Positions 1 through 9,600 of a stretch of 27,783 nucleotides of DNA are shown in pieces. This DNA is from Temnopleurus reevesii. Lineage: Eukaryota; Echinodermata; Echinoidea; Temnopleuroida; Temnopleuridae. Numbering within the stretch: the stretch's first letter is position 1; each line of letters begins with the position of its first letter. A program made the translations under genes and the position numbers. The notes under the pieces are model-generated. The model worked only from the letters and a program-made list of their open reading frames with translations. It made no database searches and was not told the origin of the DNA. Location of the stretch: assembly GCA_036244855.1 (NCBI GenBank), contig BQKZ01000047.1, positions 16,910 through 44,692 of the forward strand. Reading direction: 5' to 3'.

Positions 1-1149
1 TCCATTAGATGAACGCTGTCAATGACGGGTCGTCTTGGGTGTTCTGTCGCCCGAGTGCAGCGGGCCAGCAATACGCTCAACCAACCCTCTGTCAGCACAA
101 CAGTAATGGCATTTTACCGAGATATTGCAGTTCAAAGTGATGAAAAGATATTTGATATTTTCTCCACTGATCAAGCAAAGCCGACTTCATAAACGTCGGA
201 CATTTCCATTTTCCATTGACTATATTTTGCTTGGAAAAGATCTGTTTACGAACATGATAAGTGAACGGTGACAAATAATTAAAAATTAATAGGCCTCCTC
301 TCCCAACACCGGCCAATTTGCGACAAACTTTCACCGTAAAGGGAAATAATTTCAAGAAAAGACACATAGGTATCTGATAATTAATTTATGTACACCTAAC
401 TACAACCAGAAAATCAATGCAAATTTATTAGCAATTAGAAATATACAAATAATAAAATATCATTCAAAAGATTCATGCGAATTGTGTTTCGAAATTATTC
501 TCATCCTCATCATCATCAATGTACAATTCTCAGCTTTAGGTGAAATGGTACGACAGTTGTCTCTCATCTTCTTTTTCTTTTTTTTTTCTTTGGACAATGA
601 GCACAGGAAGAGAAAGAAACAGCAGATAGTGTTTTCTTTTTACTTTTCATGAACACCCTTCCCTTTGTGACGTGTCACGCGTCACACTGATTCCACATTG
701 ATTCCACATGCCAATTCGTATTCGTCAATTTACACGTTCTCTCATCTATTTTTGTTCATTTCTCTTTTTTTTAAAGAGACAAATTATGCGGGATTTTATC
801 TTTCTCAGTCATTTTCTTACCCTTATACACCATACATGTGTCAATATGGGCTTACTCAGTACAAATTTCGGTAATCTCTTGAATTTTCCCCAATTTCCGG
901 TATTACATCGCCTCATTTGTGGGAGCATATTACAATAGACTCCTTCCTTACCGCAAAGAGATGCGACACAAAATAATAGTTTGTTGCTGAATCCAAGGGA
1001 TAATTTATCTAGAAATAAATTTCACCTTCACTCATTATCGAGTACCGGTTTTTCAATTTTCTTCCCTTAAAATTGTACTTTCATGATAATTAAAGACAGG
1101 TATTTTAAAAAAATTAATACGGTGAAGAGAAACAAACAGAAATACAATT
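1..1149. other. No supported gene; presumed intron 2 sequence
   Basis: The first 100 bases are GC-richer than what follows. A 56-codon plus-strand frame (22-192, MTGRLGCSVARVQRAS...) and an open minus-strand stretch behind a possible acceptor (AG at 90-89) are present but match nothing I recognise. The rest is AT-rich. Two direct copies of TGATTCCACAT lie at 689-699 and 700-710, next to a short palindromic GTGACGTGTCACGCGTCAC patch (about 668-686). Confidence 0.5.
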
Positions 1150-1157
1150 GTATATTT
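1150..1157. repeat. Left target site duplication GTATATTT
   Basis: This 8-bp sequence is repeated exactly at 1611-1618 and directly abuts the transposon terminus GGG at 1158. It marks the insertion site of the 453-bp element. Confidence 0.75.
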
Positions 1158-1165
1158 GGGAGCAT

Positions 1166-1213
1166 CCCACGAGTCCGACAGCCCACGAGTCCGACAGCTC
1201 ACGAGTCCGACAG
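1166..1213 (+). repeat. Three tandem 16-bp units in the left arm of the transposon
   Basis: The units at 1166-1181, 1182-1197 and 1198-1213 all read CYCACGAGTCCGACAG. They differ at one base only (CC versus CT near the start of the third). Confidence 0.85.
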
Positions 1214-1538
1214 AAATGAATATAAGCCTACTACATCGACAATTTTCAAAATGAGGTTCGAGCTAGACATTTTTACTTTCACGCTCGCAAGATCGACACT
1301 GACAAATTATTTGCTTTGAGCCCGACAGCACACAAACAGTCCTACAAGACCGACTAACGTAAATATAATGCTGTCGGACTAATAGACCAATTTTACCTAG
1401 ACTGCTAGAGTCGGTCTCATTTGCAAAATTTATATTCGGTCGTAATCATGTGCGTTTTCATAATTTTGTCGGATTAATGAGTTGTCTGACTCTAATCCGT
1501 TTTTATGTCATATCTATTTTGTGCACCAATTATTCAAA

Positions 1539-1602
1539 ATGTCGGCCTCGTAAGCTGTCGAACACGTGGGCTATCGGACTCGTGGGCTGTCGGACTCGTC
1601 GG
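1539..1602 (-). repeat. Four inverted, degenerate 16-bp units in the right arm of the transposon
   Basis: The units at 1539-1554, 1555-1570, 1571-1586 and 1587-1602 are reverse-complement relatives of the left unit (best: CTGTCGGACTCGTCGG at 1587). Divergence grows towards the interior, which suggests array growth followed by decay, or selection on the outer copies. Confidence 0.8.
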
Positions 1603-1610
1603 CAGTACCC

Positions 1611-1618
1611 GTATATTT
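1611..1618. repeat. Right target site duplication GTATATTT
   Basis: This is the exact partner of 1150-1157, directly after the terminal CCC of the transposon at 1608-1610. Confidence 0.75.
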
Positions 1619-2521
1619 CGATGTTACTATAAGACACAGAAGAACAAAGACATTTTGAAACACGATTAAAAGTGTTATGTCACATTGTGTTCATTTAAAA
1701 ACTTCTCTACTACCATATCCTAACTATCATGTGAACAGTTGATGATGTACATGACTAAGGCTGTGAAAATGTTAAACTTCAATATGAAATCATAGTGTTT
1801 CAAAAGAATAATAATCATATAGGAACACTCTATTGCAATCATGAGTCCCAAAGTAGATATCTCGATAGTGCAAGAGTTCATTTCTCTTTATTGCATTCGT
1901 TGTTGCTTTTATGAAATCGAAGACATGGTTTTATCAAATACAGGACAAACATATTGATTTGAGAATGTTCTAAATTGCGCAATCTTAATATTGCACAACT
2001 TCTTTAAAAACATAATATTTTTGGTGCAATGGCCATTGCCCGGATATTCCCTTTAAACCACAGAAATCATAAAGTTTAGTGAAGTCTACCGGCAGAAGGA
2101 TTAATGTTAATTAAGAAGTAATGGGATCAGAGAGACCGACTTCATTACGAGCAGACATTTAACCATCCACTCCTCGAGGCATAAGGAAGTAGAGTCTGCG
2201 GTGATAGTATGGTTTTCACAACTTTGTTCCGGCGTTTTCGTAGGTTACCCTTTTCCGGCACTTGTTTTATTTAGTTTGGCATTGTTTATTATGTTTTGTT
2301 TTGTTTGTTCCGTGACGAGATTTTTAAAAATCAACGGAACACCTACAAATTAATGAATGTCGTATTATCATCCTTAATATTATCACATTTATCATTATGA
2401 TGATTGTGATTTTTAGTAGCAGTATTGGTAGGCATACATATTTTTTTATCATTAGCGTTTTAACATTCGTATTCATCATCGTCCTTATCATCTTAATCGT
2501 CATTATTATCACCATCAGCCG
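1619..2521. other. No gene seen; AT-rich non-coding DNA
   Basis: Stops are dense in all frames. From about 2370 the sequence drifts into imperfect ATC/ATT trinucleotide-rich DNA leading into the microsatellite. The overlapping frames there encode only Ile/Val/Met-rich low-complexity peptides. Confidence 0.5.
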
Positions 2522-2643
2522 CAAAGTAGAAGTAGTAGAAATAGTAGAAGTAGTAGAAGTAGTAGATGTAGTAGAAGTAGTAGAAGTAGTAGATGTACCA
2601 GTAGTAATAGCAGCAGCAGCAGTAGTGGTATTATTATTATTAT

Positions 2644-2707
<64 letters not shown>

Positions 2708-2746
2708 TGTTGATGTTGTTATTGCTGATTTTGTTGTTGTTGTAGA
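2522..2746. repeat. Compound trinucleotide microsatellite (GTA/GAA/GCA/GTT)
   Basis: TAGAAG-type units (about 2526-2592) grade into GCA and TTA units and then about 21 uninterrupted AGT/TAG units (about 2644-2707), followed by TTG units. Translation yields a polyvaline frame that is an artefact of the repeat. Confidence 0.95.
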
Positions 2747-3291
2747 AGTGTCCTTTTGGTAATTCTATTCTCTCAATGAGCTAAAAAATTTGCACTGAAC
2801 AATTCATTTTTTCAGATCCTTGGGACTGGTTATCCAAGGCAACCCAGTTCCTTTTTTTATCCTCAGTTCCTTTTTGTATCCCCCCCCCCCCCCCCGTTAC
2901 CGTCACCGTTCTCACTCTTCCTTCCTCTCTCTCTACCCTTTGTTTCGAGCACCCTATCCATGTCATCCTCTCCCATTTTCCTCTCACCTCCTCGGTAATC
3001 TCCTCCAATCCCTGTGCTTGTCTCAATGACCATTTGATGATCCCCTCACTCCAGGCTATGGAGCGCCAAAGCCTCGTCAAAATGGCCTAAAACAAACGCC
3101 TTGTGACGTACTACAAATGCCTAAAACAATAACCAGTCTATTTGTATTGTAGTGAATGGGTCATTGCATCCGTCTCATTGTCAAGGTGTTCAAAAAAAGA
3201 TGAAAACTGGGTTAAAACATGTCCGCTGACGACAGCAGTACCAAACTCCGATCGCACATTTACGTTTATAGCAATTATCTACCCAACGTAA
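2747..3291. other. Non-coding; C16 homopolymer and pyrimidine-rich tract
   Basis: A run of 16 C lies at 2880-2895 inside a pyrimidine-rich stretch (about 2848-3010). Frames on both strands are low-complexity Pro/Ser/Leu or Arg/Glu/Gly. No gene is supported. Confidence 0.55.
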
Positions 3292-3460
3292 AGGAAATTT
3301 GAAGGACGTTCCGATGATACAGAAATGCGGAGGAAAGACGCTTATCTGACGCTAACTCTTGTGTACGTCATGCGCCAGCAATGGCTTCAACGTCGATTAA
3401 GCGTCTTCTCTCCGTACTTCTGCGTTTCCGGAGCGTTGTACGAATTTCATGAACGCTGGG
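3292..3460. repeat. Imperfect fold-back palindrome, possible MITE or hairpin RNA source
   Basis: The left arm (about 3292-3352) and right arm (about 3391-3460) are inverted relatives over roughly 60-70 bases with an estimated 75-80% match. The core is an exact pair, AAGACGCTTA (3335-3344) with TAAGCGTCTT (3398-3407), and outer pairs include CCCAACG (3292-3298) with CGCTGGG (3454-3460). Weaker pairing seems to continue out to about 3254 and 3495. The segment is GC-richer than its flanks. The 71-codon frame through it is best explained by this composition. Clear target duplications were not found. Confidence 0.55.
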
Positions 3461-5335
3461 CAAACTTTGGCCCTACACATAGAGGTGTGCCGGAACCGTT
3501 AATACTAATAGCAACAGCACAGCGAGGAAGACTTTTTTAATAAAAAAAAATAACAAGGTCATAGTACAATGACATTTTTACTTCTTGTACTTATTGAACA
3601 GTGTCCACGAGCCTCAATCATTTATCAATATCTAATTGATACACGTTAGAATCATACTAATTATTCACAATTGTGTTTATTCAAATGCAAAAATTGTTGA
3701 CGAAAATCTAGTCGGCTCTTAAATTAGCTAGACGATTAAGAATACAGATACGTTTGTTCAGTTTAATAGAAAGCTGCAATTACTATGATCACAGAATTTG
3801 AAATATCAAGACAATATGTATCACAAGTGCATATTACGGTACTATTTATCATACACTTTGTGTGTTTGATTATATTTCAACACAATGATGATTGGTGGGT
3901 TTGGCGCGAACATATCGGGACACGCGTCACCCGGTCCGTTTCGCCTGATGACCACCATCATCATGGATGAATGCGTGGGTGATGTCAACACCATGTTATA
4001 ATGATGTCGATGGTCTTCTTATGTAATAAGTCAATCATGATGATGATGATGATGATGATAATGTGTTGGTGGTCAGTCGTGACCACGTATGAACGCACGG
4101 TAGAATATGTTCAGATGTTTGTGTATTTTCGCTGTCCACGACAATCACTCGTAAACATTATTTGGTTATTAATATTATCACATGTTAACAATCAGAATGG
4201 AAAGACTACTTAGGTGATTCTAGGAATGTTTGAATTTGACTAACGTTGTGTTGCACAACTAACTTTACTCGTTTTCTAGACTTTGGTACAATTTACCAAC
4301 GTTGCGTCAACATTGCTAAATGAAATGAAATGATTATAAACAAAGTGAAAACGTCATAATTTCTTTATTGGGTCATTTAAGACTTGTTTATTGCCATTCT
4401 GAATGGTTTATCATGATTCATACATATTTTCCTCAAGGTTTTCTGCTCCACTCGTGGACGACAACACCTGGTCCATTACACGAGCGTCCATCTGTGGCTC
4501 GTAAATATTCATGATGATTTAAAGTCAAATCATATAGAGGTCGACCACATCATTATTCTATCTTCAATTTTACTTGTCACGGTCAAAATTGTATAATGGT
4601 TTCGAGGTTTAGTTTCGACTCTGCGAACACACTTTACCTGCAATAATCATGATATCAATGTGTAAGCCTACCGTATTCTGCAAAACGATTTTGATATGAA
4701 ATATCCAATGTGTAATATTTGTTAAAATGCTCCCTATACTCTCTATACCATATTTGTAGGTCGCTTAACATCTCTCTCAACCACTTAAAATCAAGCAAAT
4801 TTATTTCAAAGTTCAGCTGTTGCTTTTAACCTTTCGTTTACTGTCTTAGGAAGATTGAAAGATTCTCATAGAAATATATGTTTTCATTTCATTGGCATCT
4901 TTTTCATTTTACAATTATATATTATAGGCCTACTTTTTAATGAACAGGCAACAAAGTGGTATAAAAATAATAAATTGTCCCATCTTTGAACCTTGAAATA
5001 TATTCTAAAGTAGGACAAACTAGAAATAGAACCTTACAATTTTCATAATTGTTGTGTGATGGAATGAAAGATTGCCTATAAAGTCTGACAATGAACCGAG
5101 TCCTTCTTTTTATTAAACAGCTAGGGCATTTCATCGAGTTTTTCTTAGCAGATAACTTTAATTTCCCACTATAGTTTTGTGATGGATCACGCTTAGATAA
5201 TAGAGCTGAACTTTAATAGATTTTGTTTGGATATTGAACACTACACGGAATGGCTAGATTGGACTATTATTTCATGGCGATTTCTCAGCTATATCTGATT
5301 TATTCATCCTTTAAGAACTTTTCATCCTCCGCTCA
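3461..5335. other. No gene seen; includes short ATG microsatellite
   Basis: This is AT-rich sequence with a (TGA)n run at about 4036-4060 and His-encoding CATCAT at about 3955-3966. One TAGGCCTA palindrome occurs at 4925-4932. Open frames are short and unconvincing. Confidence 0.5.
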
Positions 5336-5746
5336 TTAATCTGATTTTTTCCTCCTCCCTGATTTCCAGAAAACATCCTCAATATCAACAATGAACAAAT
5401 AAGATGTCAAAAATCTAGGTAAGGGAGAACCTGAGGGAATGTGATCCAATTTATTTTCTGACCGGCCTGATGATTTAGAGAGTAAAATTTGAGGAGAGGA
5501 GGGGTCCCAGGATAAACATATCCCACACTGCAAAACGTGAAAACGATCGAAGACTTCCGTATCATGCCAAAAATGTGGGTTAATTGTAACCCGATGTAAT
5601 AATTCTATGTTATCACAGAAATGGTAAAGGATTATTAAACGATGATAATGGTCATCTAAATTAGAAAGATTTGTGAACATCTGAATGATGCATTTCTGAA
5701 GGGTCCAAGGTTCGCGAGGTTGGTAGAATGGGGGCGGGGTTGACAA
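5336..5746 (-). other. Uncharacterised 136-codon open frame within presumed intron 2
   Basis: The frame reads MSTPPPFYQPREPWTLQKCI and ends in a basic tail GRRKKSD. It is the second-longest frame in the window after the real exon. It has mixed composition and no low-complexity run, but no motif, family resemblance or convincing splice sites could be found. It lies on the same strand as the gene, in what should be its second intron. It may be chance, a decayed transposon fragment, or a nested small gene. Confidence 0.15.
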
Positions 5747-7454
5747 AAAAGGGGGGCTGATGATTAATTGTTGGAGAGGGTACTTTCCGCTGAGGGTGAG
5801 TGGAATGAGTTATGGCTGACGACGAAACTAGGGGCACTATTACAGCAAGAAATTAAAGATCACCGACCATCGTTTCATCTCAGGCAAATTTGATTTGTAT
5901 TCGTATAATAATCGACTACTTCGTCCTTTCTTTCATTCCTTCAGTATGTTTTAGCTCTTAATTATTTTGTCAAAATATGTATATACTAATTTATTCAAAT
6001 GCTTCCTTATGTTTGCCTCCTTCGTGTAACTGAAATCCCATATCAGTGATTCACGTGTACCTCTAGGGAGGGGCTCTGATTTATCAGGTCCACCCTTTAA
6101 CTGAAATCGTTAGGGGACTCGTTAAAAATTTGCTCCGGTATTTTCTCGGATCGTAACCCTCGGCTACGGTTCATCGTCTGGGCTATATTTCATGATATCA
6201 AACGAGAATTAACTCTGACATCGAACCGGACAACTCATTTTTCATTTCTATATTTTCATCACATTTCAAAAAGATCCTGGTGATGTGTCGTGGGGCGGTT
6301 AATAATACGCTCTTATAAGTATCCGGATCCTGAGCGACTTCGTATTAGAGCTCTATTTTTTTTTTATAAACATAGTATAATCTCATAAAAAGCGAACCAA
6401 AACATTAATCATGATTCTTTCCAAAGAAGCAATTACAATGAAATTTGAAGGCAATTTTTAGTTTCAAACAAATAGACTTTAAACCTTGAATTAGGCCTAA
6501 TCCTCATGATGAGATCACGAAGATATTTTAGACGGAAAGCCGATATCTTCAATACCGCAACTATTGCAACTGGTATATAGTTTCAAAACCTGAACTTTTA
6601 TTATTGTACCCATTGATTTTCCCCGGAAATTTTTGCTTTGAAAAATCATGAAATTTACATTTTGATATTCTTTCGGAAATGGGGGCATGTTTTATCACGC
6701 AGGAGCAGACTTTATGAACAGTAACTTCAGCATGTTGAAAGAGAATGACAGGTGCCCCAGTTTAGTCCTTCTGCGCGCTGGATGACGTAACTTCCGACCA
6801 ATCAGAACAGTTCTTATTTGTTCCCATGGGACTTTGAGCATTATAGATTACAAGACACACGCTGTGGGTTATTCTTTGATAATTATTCTTTACTACCCCG
6901 ATTCAATTTCTTTCCGCATTCACTTTGCGTTTGAACAGGTGGCTACTTAATTCTTCATAAGATTCATATCAGCTCATTCCTTTTTGAAGGCCAAATTTGT
7001 CTGGATAATTGTTTTCATATGATTGTTTCTTAATCACCGTATCATAAAACATAAAGGACATTACGTTTGACCAACGACATGCGTGTGCATTCTCACATCT
7101 TTGCCTTTTAGTGAATGGTCGCTTCCTCGATGACATAACCAATTTTTGTTTAGTTGACAAATAAGGACAACCACAGTAAATTGAATGTAACTTTGTTGCC
7201 ACAGCGCGCGTCTCAAGAAGAAAATAAACTGAGACTCGTTAGAAATGTGCATGCATTATTCTTTACAATCCAATAAGACCATAAACCTTATCAATATGTA
7301 TGGTCTCATTTGGTACCATTAAGCACTGTTAACAAGAGAAAAAATGAATACAAACAGTACAGGCATTGTCTAAGCTCTCTTCATGAACATAAATGATTAA
7401 AAAGAAACTTGGGTTCGTCGAAAAACAACAAGCCCTGAGGAGATCAAACACAAA
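5747..7454. other. Presumed intron 2, near exon 2; no gene seen
   Basis: The sequence is AT-rich with stops in all frames. TAGGCCTA occurs at 6492-6499 and a CACGTG at 6052-6057. A compact group of promoter-like motifs at 6783-6805 is listed separately. Small frames around 6969-7252 on the minus strand overlap each other in different phases and are probably chance. Confidence 0.5.
6783..6805 (+). promoter_or_regulatory. CRE / ETS-like / CCAAT motif cluster
   Basis: TGACGTAA (CRE-like, 6783-6790) directly abuts CTTCCG (ETS core on the other strand, 6791-6796), which abuts ACCAATCAG (CCAAT box, 6797-6805). The three known factor-binding motifs touch each other within 23 bases in otherwise AT-rich DNA. 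They could mark an intronic enhancer or alternative promoter. Chance occurrence cannot be excluded. Confidence 0.25.
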
Positions 7455-7460
7455 ACGTAC
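7455..7460 (-). promoter_or_regulatory. 5' splice site after exon 2
   Basis: GTACGT directly follows AATG on the minus strand. Reading on gives only TFCV and then a stop, so the open frame ends just after this donor, as expected at an exon end. The junction leaves one coding base (phase 1). Confidence 0.65.
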
Positions 7461-7881
7461 CATTGCTATCTGGACTGCCCTTTATTGTGAGATCATCTGC
7501 ACAGTTTGTGTTGCCTTGGTGGTGTCCCAATGATGTGGGGGATACAATGGGTGGACTCGATGCTGTAACAGGGGGTGACCCTCCCCCACCACCCCCTCCT
7601 CCTATCCCAGTACCCGATGACTTGAGAATGTCGAGATCATGTGTTGATAGGTAGTCTGAGTGTGTAGGGGTGTGGTGTGCTGAGGGGTAGATACGGTAGG
7701 CTGGTGTGTGGGGTGCCACGCCCCCAGAGTGCAGTCCACGTGAACCCGCTGATGCAGCTGAGCTCCAATCTTGGAATTGGGTGTGGTGGGAGGGGGCTTG
7801 ATGGGGGTGGTGTACACCCCCTGATGCCGATGAGTGGTAGGGCATACTTGGTAGTGACATCCCTGATCCACCAAGAGATCT
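7461..7881 (-). CDS. Second coding exon: disordered Ser/His/Gly/Pro-rich N-terminal region of the same gene
   Basis: The exon is 421 bases long. It begins RSLGGSGMSLPSMPY (residues 33-47 of the joined protein) in the phase left by exon 1 and stays open for 140 codons, ending GSPDSN plus one base (phase 1) at ATG|GTACGT. Visible features are His-rich patches (56-65, 101-106), a short acidic-hydrophobic stretch DYLSTHDLDILKS (108-120), an eight-Gly run (126-133) followed by SPP repeats (134-147), and a polar end DDLTIKGSPDSN (161-172). No folded domain, zinc-binding pattern, homeodomain or membrane helix is present. The exon is clearly more GC-rich than its flanks. Such composition is typical of activation or linker regions in homeobox, nuclear receptor, T-box or similar regulators. 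A nuclear receptor A/B domain is one weak possibility, suggested only by a DxxIK...NG ending before a phase-1 junction. The DNA-binding domain would lie past position 1. Confidence 0.72.
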
Positions 7882-7930
7882 CTGTAGACGGAGAGAGAAA
7901 GAAACGCGGGTTAGAATATGGCAAATTTAT
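7882..7930 (-). promoter_or_regulatory. 3' splice site (branch point, pyrimidine tract, AG) of exon 2
   Basis: On the minus strand a TTCTAAC branch-point match (7916-7910, branch A at 7911) is followed by the pyrimidine-rich tract TTTCTTTCTCTCTCCGTC and CTACAG ending at 7882. The 29-base branch-to-AG distance is typical. This is the strongest acceptor signal noticed in the window and fixes the start of exon 2. A second AG two bases further on would shift the frame and is less likely. Confidence 0.75.
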
Positions 7931-9254
7931 TTATCTATTTATTTAATAGAGACCTCTAATTTCATTGAATACGTTCTTGTATTTTTCAGGAGACGATTGG
8001 GTACGTCTTGAAAGTAAAACAAAATAGAAATGGGTCGACCCCGTGTCAGGTCGAAGTGATACAGAGTGACTGCGTACTACATCACTTCTTTAAACAAAGT
8101 AATGATATCAGTTTGATGATGGATACATATGAAGATGATTCTTTATCATTACACACGAGAGGTGTATCACCCACCACACGATGTGTCATAGCACGGTGTA
8201 GTATTATACTCATCACAGTATTCGATATACCATATCAAAAGCATATCTTTTCATTTCAAAGCATAATAATGGGAGGATTTATATTACTCTATTTTCTTGA
8301 GACATGCGGGCACATAGAGATATAAGGGCATATGAAATATGGGCAATCGGCTTACATCTGAAAGATAAAGGACGCTAACCTTTTGCTTTTCACTGGTATC
8401 GATATGCAATGATTACCATCACTATTTTGAATCATTTTGTGTCAAAGTTGCATGATTTGTGATCTGAATGAAAATGCTTGAACTGAGTTTATAAGAATTT
8501 GACGCGCCTAAGCCGTCTCGGTCTTGTCCAAATAACAAAATGAAAATAAATGTTACAAAAAGAATACAACATCCTAAGCTATTTCTGTGTCTTAAGGAAG
8601 GTGGCTTTTAGACAAAAATCAGCAAGTATTGTACCTGCAAGTCTTATATCAATAACGGAGTAAACCTGTACAATTTATTCTTTAAAATAATAATTGCGTC
8701 TGCTTGAGGAGGAATGATAAGAGCATTAATAATTGTACAAGGGCATAGTTTATTGACCTTCCCTTCTCAAACGATGAATATCTCTCGATATGAAATAGGA
8801 AGACTCCCGGGGCTGTCCATACAGATCTGCAGCTAGGATATCATAGCATATCAGGTATAGGGTGTCCAAAAGAAACCGACAGTTGAGCTCCGTCTAATCA
8901 GCACAATATTATTGGGTTTACCAATGTTGTGTTTGAGCTTGAATCATTGTTTTTTTCTACAAAATTTATGTAAAATCAAGTTTAATATGTTGAAACAGAC
9001 ATGATTGATTCTAATGACTAAATTAATTTCGATTAAATAGCTTCTACGTCATATCGAAAAGCACACATATTGTATAAGCTTTTCAAGAATTTATCATTTA
9101 TAAATGCAAACGGGCGTAGGAATTGCGTTCCTCATAAATCTGCAAATTTTTAATACCTAACTATATTTACACGCAGTTCAGTGTCCTTTCATATTTTATA
9201 GTATTATTATTTATGGCAATGCATATATGTTTGAATCTTCAAAAGAACTAAATA
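7931..9254. other. Intron 1, first part; no gene seen
   Basis: AT-rich sequence. A plus-strand frame at 8008-8325 (105 codons, MKVKQNRNGSTPCQVEVIQS...) has mixed composition but no motif and no splice context. A short string AGGGTGTCCAAAAGAAAC at 8859-8876 recalls mariner-type ends, but no inverted partner was found within reach. Confidence 0.45.
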
Positions 9255-9286
9255 ATAGAATAATTTGATTTGATTTGATTTGATGA
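9255..9286 (+). repeat. TTTGA pentanucleotide tail, possible plus-strand LINE 3' end
   Basis: AATAATAGAATAATTTGATT leads into four TTTGA-type units ending at about 9285. Short A/T-rich 5-6-bp tandem tails after an A-rich end are typical of CR1/L2-like non-LTR retrotransposons. The body upstream is not recognisable. Confidence 0.3.
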
Positions 9287-9485
9287 CAGGAAAAGTCAGA
9301 CAATAGTTTTGTCATTTTTCTCAAAGTGTTCTGTAGATGGATTTGTTCTTACGTTCTTTCTCGATCACCTTGTCCATGTTGGAGGACGGGGGTATACCTG
9401 ATACAAAGACGTAGTGCCATCCAAAACGAACTTCGTCACGAATGAATCACAGCGAACGAAGTGAGATAGGTATATATTCACCTGC

Positions 9486-9600
9486 TTGTCTTTCATCACG
9501 AGTCTCCTCTTCTTTCTTTCACTCTCTCCCAATCTCTCTATCTCATCTTTCATTTTTTTCCCTCTCTCACTCAACCTAATCATCCATTCACCCATCCATC
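9486..9600. repeat. Polypyrimidine tract
   Basis: More than 100 bases are dominated by C and T on the plus strand, including TCTCCTCTTCTTTCTTTCAC. The overlapping Ser/Leu/Phe-rich frame (plus) and Arg/Glu/Lys-rich frame (minus) reflect this bias rather than a gene. Confidence 0.7.

Larger units (their letters stand above)
1158..1610. mobile_element. Non-autonomous TIR transposon (MITE) with 8-bp target site duplication
   Basis: The element is 453 bp. It is flanked by an exact 8-bp direct repeat GTATATTT (1150-1157 and 1611-1618). Its ends are inverted repeats: GGGAGCATCCCACGAGTCCG at the left and, on the other strand, GGGTACTGCCGACGAGTCCG at the right. Each end carries a tandem array of a 16-bp unit resembling CCCACGAGTCCGACAG: three copies at 1166-1213 and four degenerate inverted copies at 1539-1602. 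More diverged GTCGG/CCGAC pieces lie inside (about 1322-1380, 1407-1413, 1470-1475). There is no transposase frame; small ORFs across it are chance. An 8-bp duplication is the hallmark of hAT-like families, also of P and Merlin (8-9 bp). The GGG start does not let me choose the family. Confidence 0.75.

Noticed and set aside
1..88. Possible next exon on the minus strand after an AG at 90-89, open in the phase left by exon 2
   Set aside because: The predicted peptide resembles no known domain, another frame is also nearly open, and 86 bases of open frame is not rare by chance. The rest would lie outside the window.
22..192. 56-codon plus-strand frame starting MTGRLGCS
   Set aside because: Short, no motif, no splice sites or homologue recognised, and placed in presumed intron.
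2397..2762. 121-codon polyvaline frame
   Set aside because: It is the translation of the GTA microsatellite and has no biological signal beyond the repeat.
7463..7946. Plus-strand frames opposite exon 2 (63 and 89 codons)
   Set aside because: They are shadows of the GC-rich coding exon on the other strand; splice signals and phase favour the minus strand.
8859..8876. Mariner-like terminal string AGGGTGTCCAAAAGAAAC
   Set aside because: No inverted partner or TA-flanked end was found within the expected distance.
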